The translations under genes were made by a program, and so were the position numbers. A DNA stretch of 64,000 nucleotides from Aequorivita sublithincola DSM 14238. GTDB taxonomy: Bacteria > Bacteroidota > Bacteroidia > Flavobacteriales > Flavobacteriaceae. A model generated the notes under the pieces. It had not been told where the DNA came from. It ran no database searches and saw only the letters and a list, made by a program, of their open reading frames with translations. Of the stretch, positions 58,942-64,000 are shown piece by piece (within the stretch, counting starts at the first letter, position 1; every line of letters begins with the position of its first letter). The DNA lies in the NCBI RefSeq assembly GCF_000265385.1, contig NC_018013.1:2259001-2323000 (forward strand). The letters are read 5' to 3'.

Positions 58942-59958
58942 TCAAGCGCGAAGCAGCTTAAACTCCTTAAACCATCGTCCCACACTTTCATCATAATGAT
59001 GCGTTGCATAGCCAGAACCATTGTAGTAACTAGCCACTATCTTAAAGTCATCTGCAGTAGGATTCGTTTTGCTCACCACGCTGCGCACACTGGATCTTAT
59101 CGTTAAAAATCGCGCAATGGATGTAATTTGTTTTTCTAAAGAAGCTGTGTAAAGTTCCTTGGCAGATTGTGCGCCAATGGCGGCATAATTAAAGCCCATA
59201 ATTTGTCCAAGTCCAAAACTCATGGAGCGGTAGCGCAATTCAGCCAAATCTGTTTGGGGTTCCTGATTTGCGAATTTTGTTAAATAGTGTTGCTCAAATC
59301 TGGGACGAACCACTCCTTCAGATTCCTGCCGAATAATCGATAAAATCCATTCTGGTTGTATGATATACCCTTTTAAATTCTTCACATTTTGCGAAGCTTT
59401 TTCGGCAGCGGCACCATAACGTTCATTTATTTTTCTACAATCTAGCGAATTTCTAATGTGTAGCGCATTTAGCTGAAAAATGGCTTCATTAAAATCGCCA
59501 CAACTTACTTCCTTTTTGGCAATGGCGTCTTTGGCGGCTTCTAGCATTTTTTCTAGTGTATGCAAGGTTAAAAGCACATCGGGTATAACATTTATTTCTG
59601 AACGTGCGTTGCGCCAAGTACATGGATATGTTAATGTTTTTGTAGGAAAACTTGGTTTTGACAGGCCATTTTCAAATTCAAACTGCGCCAGCGCTCTGTT
59701 GGTTCCGCGACCAAAATCGCCATCAATAGAAAACGCACCAGCGGAAGATGTGGAATACCCCAAAAAGATTAGCAATCGTTGAAACGCGCGAATAGTGTTT
59801 TCACCAGCCGTGTGCCTATCTAAGGAAACATCGCCATCTTCAAAACGTTTAAGGTCGCTTTCCCAAAATGAGGTAGTGTTTGGTGGGTTAATAATTTGTT
59901 GAATTTGTGGGTCATGGATCAATGCTATCATCGCTTTATGATTTAGATGGTTAAACAA
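58942..59958 (-). CDS. N-acetylmuramidase-like protein with peptidoglycan-binding domain
   Basis: 338 residues. A peptidoglycan-binding domain (about 45-100) has SIDGDFGRGTNRALAQFE, and from about 195 to 335 comes an N-acetylmuramidase (DUF3380-like) domain with EGVVRPRFEQHYL, SFGLGQIMGFNY and a C-terminal SYYNGSG. Glu in the first phrase and Gln/Ile in the second are typical. There is no signal peptide and a plain N-terminus (MFNHLNHKAMIALIHDPQ), so export may be by lysis or another route. Such genes occur in prophages, but no phage genes are near. The start could instead be the second ATG (about 59931). Confidence 0.75.
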   Translation of the reverse strand: MFNHLNHKAMIALIHDPQIQQIINPPNTTSFWESDLKRFEDGDVSLDRHTAGENTIRAFQRLLIFLGYSTSSAGAFSIDGDFGRGTNRALAQFEFENGLSKPSFPTKTLTYPCTWRNARSEINVIPDVLLTLHTLEKMLEAAKDAIAKKEVSCGDFNEAIFQLNALHIRNSLDCRKINERYGAAAEKASQNVKNLKGYIIQPEWILSIIRQESEGVVRPRFEQHYLTKFANQEPQTDLAELRYRSMSFGLGQIMGFNYAAIGAQSAKELYTASLEKQITSIARFLTIRSSVRSVVSKTNPTADDFKIVASYYNGSGYATHHYDESVGRWFKEFKLLRA

Positions 59959-60097
59959 AAAGTGTCGTGAGGATAAATTGAGGGAATAATTTACGAAATT
60001 ATTTCTACAAACGGATACTGTCTAGGAAAATTAGGAAAACGTAATTTATTTATTTTTAAGGGTATAGCGTTCCAAAAACTTAAAAGCCCCTATTTTG

Positions 60098-60139
60098 CTC
60101 TTGGCTCTTGGCTCATCGCCAGTGTCTAATCCCTAATAA
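60098..60139. repeat. Heptad array running into the alkB stop codon
   Basis: CTCTTGG, CTCTTGG, CTCATCG, CCAGTGT, CTAATCC and CTAATAA are six consecutive 7-bp units, each starting with C. The last two overlap the end of the AlkB gene (stop at 60126-60128). Confidence 0.55.
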
Positions 60140-60746
60140 TAGTTCTAAAAGTCAAATTAATCCTCGAAGCACGTATCTTTTTAGTTGGCGGCAAACGATG
60201 TAACCAGTTGGTTTGCGTAGTATCTTTCATAATCAACAGGCTGCCGTGTTCTAAGTTTAGAGAAACCGTTTCCTTGGTTTCTTTATGCTTAAAAGCAAAC
60301 TTGCGTTCCGACCCAAAACTTAAGGAGGCTATGGCACCATTCTTCTTTAAATCCTTTTCGCCATCGCTATGCCAAGCCATTCCTTCTTCACCAGAGTGGT
60401 AGAGATTTAGTAAACAACTATTAAAAGTTTCGCCGCTTTCGGTTTCAATTTGTTTTTTAAGTTGAAGTAATTCCGGAGTCCAAAGAAGTGCATTCTTTGT
60501 AACTTTTGAATAGGTATAACTAAACTCACGATCGCCATACCAAGCAACTTTGCGTTTGGTAATTATTTTTTTCCCGAAGATGATGGCTTCGTCATTTTTC
60601 CAGTCTATTGTATTGAGAAGGGTTTCGTAATAATGATTGGCTTCTTCCGCAGAAAAAACTTTTCCGAGGTAATTTACTGTCCCGTCTTTTGGAAGAAGAT
60701 TCTTTTCAGAATTAAATTCAAGATTGAACAAGTCTATCTGCGACAT
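60126..60746 (-). CDS. AlkB-like 2-oxoglutarate/Fe(II)-dependent dioxygenase
   Basis: 206 residues. The double-stranded beta-helix iron site is visible: HxD in MAWHSDGEKDL and the distal His in NWLHRLPP, with the 2-oxoglutarate-binding arginines in RINLTFRT. YHSGEEGMAWHSD and FGSERKFAFKH are close to the DNA-repair type (ALKBH2/3-like) that demethylates 1-methyladenine and 3-methylcytosine. Cytoplasmic, a probable part of alkylation repair. It has a heptad array across its stop codon. Confidence 0.93.
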   Translation of the reverse strand: MSQIDLFNLEFNSEKNLLPKDGTVNYLGKVFSAEEANHYYETLLNTIDWKNDEAIIFGKKIITKRKVAWYGDREFSYTYSKVTKNALLWTPELLQLKKQIETESGETFNSCLLNLYHSGEEGMAWHSDGEKDLKKNGAIASLSFGSERKFAFKHKETKETVSLNLEHGSLLIMKDTTQTNWLHRLPPTKKIRASRINLTFRTIIRD

Positions 60747-60768
60747 TGGAGTTATAAATTTTAGTACT

Positions 60769-60826
60769 TCCCTCTGTGAAACTCTTTTTCTCTGCGTAAT
60801 AACTATAACACAGCGTTACGCAAAGG
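60769..60826. repeat. Repeat element upstream of the AlkB gene
   Basis: CTCTGTGAAACTC and TCTCTGCGTAA occur together with GCGTAA (60794-60799) and TTACGC (60816-60821) as an inverted pair. It recalls the ACCACAGAG element at 34456-34534 and lies between the start of alkB and the porin-like gene on the same strand. Confidence 0.45.
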
Positions 60827-60853
60827 TATCGAGGAGGAAAGCTTTCAAAAATA

Positions 60854-61981
60854 CTAAAACCCAATATAAAAATCGAGCCGAATGCGGTTACCGTTTTCTT
60901 TGGCAATTCCGTAGGACACTAATTGCTCCACTGTATAGAAGCGCAATCTTAAATTCATGTTTTCTGCTAAAGCATAGCCAGCCATTATTTCCAGCCCTTT
61001 AAAATTTGTAAGCCTACTGTCTGGCGAGCCTGAACTAGAATAATCCCAACGAGCCCAGTCTGCTTGCGTCAGATAATCCACGGCTGCAAAACGTTCTATA
61101 TGGCTATAAGTAAGTTGCACTTTCCAGTCGCCTTTTTTCTCCAATTTTCCGATACCTGCGTTGGCCACATAGGCTGTTTTTTGGTTCTGTAACGCCTTTG
61201 GAACGGAATCATTGCCATTGTAATCCTGCACGTTTTGATAATAGTCAAAACCGACAGTTACTTTTGTATTCTTAAGAATGTCAACTTTAGTTCCCAGATG
61301 AACTATGGAATAGTCAATATTAAAAGTATCGCCGCCATCAGGGATGTTTGGCATATTTTTGAAATAATAAAAAGCAGGAAAAAACTTCACGCGATTTTGC
61401 CAATGCGAAGAAACCAGCTGAATGCCTTCAAAATAACTGTCTTTTCCCAAAGAAGTACCGCTGGTATCAAAGATGAAATGTCCGGTATTTACTTTTAGAG
61501 ATTGTATAAATTCATTTTTAAAAGGAAACTTCCCCGAAAGGGAAACACCTTCAGGATTCACACTACCACTCCAAAAAAGCTCGTTTTGTTTTTCAAATGG
61601 AAAGGTGTTTTTTCCCACCCAAGCATTTAGCCAATTATAGTTGAAGCCAATATAAATTTTGTCAAAAGCAATGGGAACACTACTAAACTGATCGCCCAAA
61701 GTTAGATTTCCGCTTTGCTGATTATTGGCTTTCCCTGTCCGGACGCCTACCCCGAAAGAAACCCACTCCTTAAAATCATAAGTGGCGCCCAGCCGTGCTC
61801 GGTATCGCAAACGGGTTCGGTCATCACGAAACGAGCCGTCAGGCTTTTGGGAGTTCCAGTCCTGCTCCAATCTAAGTCTTACATCAGCAAAGAACTTGAG
61901 TTTTTTCGAAATACTGTCGTTTTGAGCCACAAGCAAACAAGGTAACAACAGCAAGAATAGGAGGTAGACGGTTTTTTTCAA
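60854..61981 (-). CDS. Porin-like outer-membrane beta-barrel protein
   Basis: 375 residues with an SPI signal (cleavage near LLVAQN, residue 21). Alternating beta strands make a barrel: FFADVRLRLEQDWN, TRLRYRARLGATYDFKEWVSFGVGVR, FDKIYIGFNYNWLNAWVGKN, VKFFPAFYYF and GLEIMAGYALAENMNLRLRFYT, ending in RIRLDFYIGF with a terminal aromatic residue. The 'RLRLExxW...DxxRxRYRAR' start is characteristic of the putative porin/alginate-export-like family. It is a likely passive channel for small solutes. Confidence 0.82.
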   Translation of the reverse strand: MKKTVYLLFLLLLPCLLVAQNDSISKKLKFFADVRLRLEQDWNSQKPDGSFRDDRTRLRYRARLGATYDFKEWVSFGVGVRTGKANNQQSGNLTLGDQFSSVPIAFDKIYIGFNYNWLNAWVGKNTFPFEKQNELFWSGSVNPEGVSLSGKFPFKNEFIQSLKVNTGHFIFDTSGTSLGKDSYFEGIQLVSSHWQNRVKFFPAFYYFKNMPNIPDGGDTFNIDYSIVHLGTKVDILKNTKVTVGFDYYQNVQDYNGNDSVPKALQNQKTAYVANAGIGKLEKKGDWKVQLTYSHIERFAAVDYLTQADWARWDYSSSGSPDSRLTNFKGLEIMAGYALAENMNLRLRFYTVEQLVSYGIAKENGNRIRLDFYIGF

Positions 61982-62247
61982 AATAATTATAATCGCTTGG
62001 TTAGTGTTTTCATTAAGATTTTACGCTTAAATGAAAGGTTTAAATTTATGATTTTGTTTTAAAAATAATCCCATCACAAAGATATTTTATTAAAGGAGGA
62101 AGGTGACCGAAAAGAATAAAAATGTATCTTAGTTGTTCATTTCGAAATGATTACTTGTTTGAGGAAAAAGAACAAAGAAAATAGAGAAAAGAAAATAGAA
62201 AGAAGGGAAAAGAGATATTGAATACAATAAATTCCTTCGATTTTAAT

Positions 62248-62314
62248 GAATCCCGAATTAACGAATCTCAAATTAACGAATCTCAAATTAACGAATCACG
62301 AATCACGAATTAAC
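62248..62314 (+). repeat. Tandem repeat array upstream of lemA
   Basis: Three 15-bp units (GAATCCCGAATTAAC, GAATCTCAAATTAAC twice) are followed by GAATCAC, GAATCAC and GAATTAAC. Each unit splits into a 7-bp part (GAATCNC) and an 8-bp part (RAATTAAC). The array ends 15 bp before the lemA ATG. The preceding 60 bp (from about 62157) is almost pure purine. Confidence 0.85.
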
Positions 62315-62329
62315 TATTAATAAAAATCT

Positions 62330-62890
62330 ATGTCAATATTACTTATAATTATAGCCATCGTCGCGTTACTCGCCTTTTTGCTCGTTATTGTCTTCAACCG
62401 TTTTGTGAAAAACAAAAATGTGGTAAAAGACGCTTGGAGCAATATAGATGTAGCGCTAAAACGCCGTTATGATTTAATTCCCAACCTTGTGGAAACCGTA
62501 AAAGGCTATGCCGCCCACGAAAAAACAACTTTAGAAAGCGTTATTAACGCCCGTAATGCCGCAATGGCAGTCCCTTCTGACGATATAAACGCACAAATAA
62601 AAGCTGAAAACCATTTGCAACAAACCTTGCGAAGCATATTCGCGTTGGGTGAAGCTTATCCAGATTTAAAGGCGAATGCTGGCTTTTTAGACCTTCAACA
62701 AAAACTAAACGAGATAGAAGAAAACCTTGAAAGAAGCCGACGTTACTACAACGGAACGGTTCGAGAAAACAATACCTATGGCGAAAGCATGCCAGGTGTA
62801 TTGTTCGCAGGAATGTTCGGCTATCAGCATTTCGACTTTTTTGAAGTTGATGCCGCTACTCGTGAGAATGTGAAGGTTAGTTTTGAATAG
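62330..62890 (+). CDS. lemA: LemA family protein
   Basis: 186 residues. One N-terminal transmembrane helix (ILLIIIAIVALLAFLLVIVFN) is followed by the cytoplasmic or periplasmic coiled-coil LemA domain: WSNIDVALKRRYDLIPNLVETVKGYA, LESVINARNAA and LQQKLNEIEENLERSRRYYNGTVRENN. The LemA-DUF2207 pair is common and its role is unknown; the DUF2207 gene follows at 63024. Heptad arrays lie on both sides of this gene. Confidence 0.92.
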   Translation: MSILLIIIAIVALLAFLLVIVFNRFVKNKNVVKDAWSNIDVALKRRYDLIPNLVETVKGYAAHEKTTLESVINARNAAMAVPSDDINAQIKAENHLQQTLRSIFALGEAYPDLKANAGFLDLQQKLNEIEENLERSRRYYNGTVRENNTYGESMPGVLFAGMFGYQHFDFFEVDAATRENVKVSFE

Positions 62891-62918
62891 TTGCCTGTTA
62901 TCAGTTATCAGTTGTTGG
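62891..62918 (+). repeat. Heptad array downstream of lemA
   Basis: TTGCCTG, TTATCAG, TTATCAG and TTGTTGG are four 7-bp units starting with TT and ending in G, right behind the lemA stop. Confidence 0.55.
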
Positions 62919-62962
62919 TTTTCCAATGTTAACCCTCAAACAATTATAACTAGTATTTTAAG

Positions 62963-63004
62963 ACTGACTACGGATAACGCCGAAGACAAAGACAACTGAC
63001 AACT
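62963..63004. repeat. Heptad array before the DUF2207 gene
   Basis: ACTGACT, ACGGATA, ACGCCGA, AGACAAA, GACAACT and GACAACT are six 7-bp units in one register, the last two identical. The array ends 19 bp before the ATG at 63024. Confidence 0.55.
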
Positions 63005-63023
63005 GTGTTACTTACATTTTATC

Positions 63024-64000
63024 ATGATTACAAAAAACATCATTAATTATAATCATTCTCTTCAGTTCAACAAAAAACTGTTCCTACTTCTTTTTGGGTT
63101 TTTGTTTTTTCTTGAGGGTTTTGCGCAGGGGTTTACGGTGAATAATGCCCAAGTAGATATTTATATCAGCAAAGATGGCTATTTTGATGTGGTTGAGGAT
63201 TATGATCTAAACTTTACGGAATACAAACACGGAATTTATAGAAATATTCAAGTCAATTATGACCTTCTTACCGACGAAGGAACTCAGGAAAAACGAAGAA
63301 TAAAAATAAGGAAAGTTGATGTTCCCGACCATAAATTTGAGTCTGACCCAGATTTTGTTCAAAAGCTTAGTGATAATCTTCAAATAAAGATTGGCGATAA
63401 AGATGTAACGATAATTGGCCCGCAGCATTACCAAATAAAATACAGGGTTTACAACGCTTTTCTTTTTGAAGATTCTTACATTAAGTTTTATTGGAACATT
63501 AAACCCCTTGACTGGTACGCGGTATTTCAGCATATTAATTTTTCAGTTCATCTTCCAGAAAATGTTAATACAAATTTGGACGACCTATTTGTATATGCTG
63601 GTGTTGCAGGAGATAAAACAGTAAGCAAAGATTTTGACTTAACTTATGACGACGGAACATTTACCGCAAAAAGTCACGATGATTTCTTCTCTATTCCAGG
63701 GCAAAGTGTAACGGTTTTAATAAATCTTCCGAAGAATGCTGTAAAAGAAATAAAACCCTTGTGGCCGTTTTGGATTAATTATGGTTGGACGCTCATTCTT
63801 GGACTCATGTTATTAATATTCTATTGGGTTTGGAATAAATACGGCAAAGACGATAGGGTAGTGGCAACAACAAGCTATTTTCCACCGAGCGGCATGGATC
63901 CAGCAATGGCGGGATTTTTAATAGATGACAGCGCTGATACGCCAGACTTAATCTCCTTAATTCCTTATTGGGGTTCCCGCGGAATACTTAAAATGGAGCA
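63024..64000 (+). CDS. DUF2207 domain membrane protein, truncated by the window end
   Basis: The frame opens at ATG 63024 and runs without stop to the last base of the window, giving about 325 codons. It has a signal-anchor-like start (MITKNIINYNHSLQFNKK, then LFLLLFGFLFFLEGFAQ), a DUF2207 domain (VDIYISKDGYFDVVEDYDL, KHGIYRNIQVNYD, YRVYNAFLFE), and a transmembrane helix near 250-275 (FWINYGWTLILGLMLLIFYW) followed by the cytoplasmic portion (TSYFPPSGMDPAMAGF). DUF2207 proteins are membrane proteins of unknown function that often follow LemA. The C-terminus is beyond the window. Confidence 0.88.
   Translation, partial: MITKNIINYNHSLQFNKKLFLLLFGFLFFLEGFAQGFTVNNAQVDIYISKDGYFDVVEDYDLNFTEYKHGIYRNIQVNYDLLTDEGTQEKRRIKIRKVDVPDHKFESDPDFVQKLSDNLQIKIGDKDVTIIGPQHYQIKYRVYNAFLFEDSYIKFYWNIKPLDWYAVFQHINFSVHLPENVNTNLDDLFVYAGVAGDKTVSKDFDLTYDDGTFTAKSHDDFFSIPGQSVTVLINLPKNAVKEIKPLWPFWINYGWTLILGLMLLIFYWVWNKYGKDDRVVATTSYFPPSGMDPAMAGFLIDDSADTPDLISLIPYWGSRGILKME

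Noticed and set aside
1..64000. tRNA, rRNA, integrase, attachment sites or prophage genes
   Set aside because: None seen on reading both strands; the muramidase-like gene at 58942-59958 has no phage neighbours.

Overview
The window reads as chromosomal DNA from a low-G+C member of the Bacteroidota, most likely Flavobacteriaceae. The signs are promoters with the TAnnTTTG -7 element, a type IX secretion (T9SS) C-terminal sorting domain, many SPII lipoproteins whose lipobox is followed by charged residues, and an L28-L33-DUF4295 cluster. The genus cannot be named from sequence alone. I see no rRNA, tRNA, CRISPR array, prophage or plasmid origin.

Layout. 0-5 kb is housekeeping: a DnaQ-like exonuclease, an FAH-family hydrolase, an Hpt protein, CinA, L28/L33/DUF4295 and FtsY. 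5-10 kb carries an S9 peptidase, a small lipoprotein, a beta-lactamase-fold serine hydrolase and RimO. 10.3-24.1 kb is dominated by secreted proteins and lipoproteins of unknown function around a LytS/LytTR two-component operon (18.2-21.0 kb). 24.4-44.5 kb mixes envelope enzymes (sialidase-like protein, glycosyltransferase, PAP2 phosphatase, MATE pump, M14 and M1 peptidases), a zinc-ribbon/FAD monooxygenase fusion, a DsbA-like protein, a Dus enzyme, a BLUF photoreceptor, an ABC exporter and a REP-associated transposase. 44.6-47.7 kb is an A+T-rich islet with a primase-polymerase/exonuclease fusion. 47.9-54.6 kb holds a B12/radical-SAM protein, then glutathione peroxidase, FolE, a 6-pyruvoyl-tetrahydropterin-synthase family enzyme, an FAD oxidoreductase and a CIA30 protein, a set that suggests photo-oxidative stress. 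54.7-64 kb has a multi-PAS histidine kinase with a response regulator, an N-acetylmuramidase-like protein, AlkB, a porin-like protein, LemA and the start of a DUF2207 protein.

Main observations. (1) Five copies of one 34-bp element, made of two TTAGNATTYGG half-sites 21 bp apart, sit at a fixed distance (about 30 bp) upstream of a TAnnTTTG box in front of the LytTR operon and four neighbouring secreted-protein loci. This is a readable LytTR regulon. (2) A single gene fuses an archaeo-eukaryotic-type prim-pol domain to a DEDDh exonuclease and is translationally coupled to an unknown small protein. (3) A RAYT transposase is bracketed by two pairs of REP hairpins, with further copies at 49.9 and 54.1 kb. 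(4) Tandem arrays with a 7-bp period but unrelated unit sequence recur in intergenic DNA. (5) Several gene remnants are visible: an out-of-frame T9SS tail behind a LamG lipoprotein, a collapsed duplicate of a T9SS protein tail, and a UspA C-terminal fragment.
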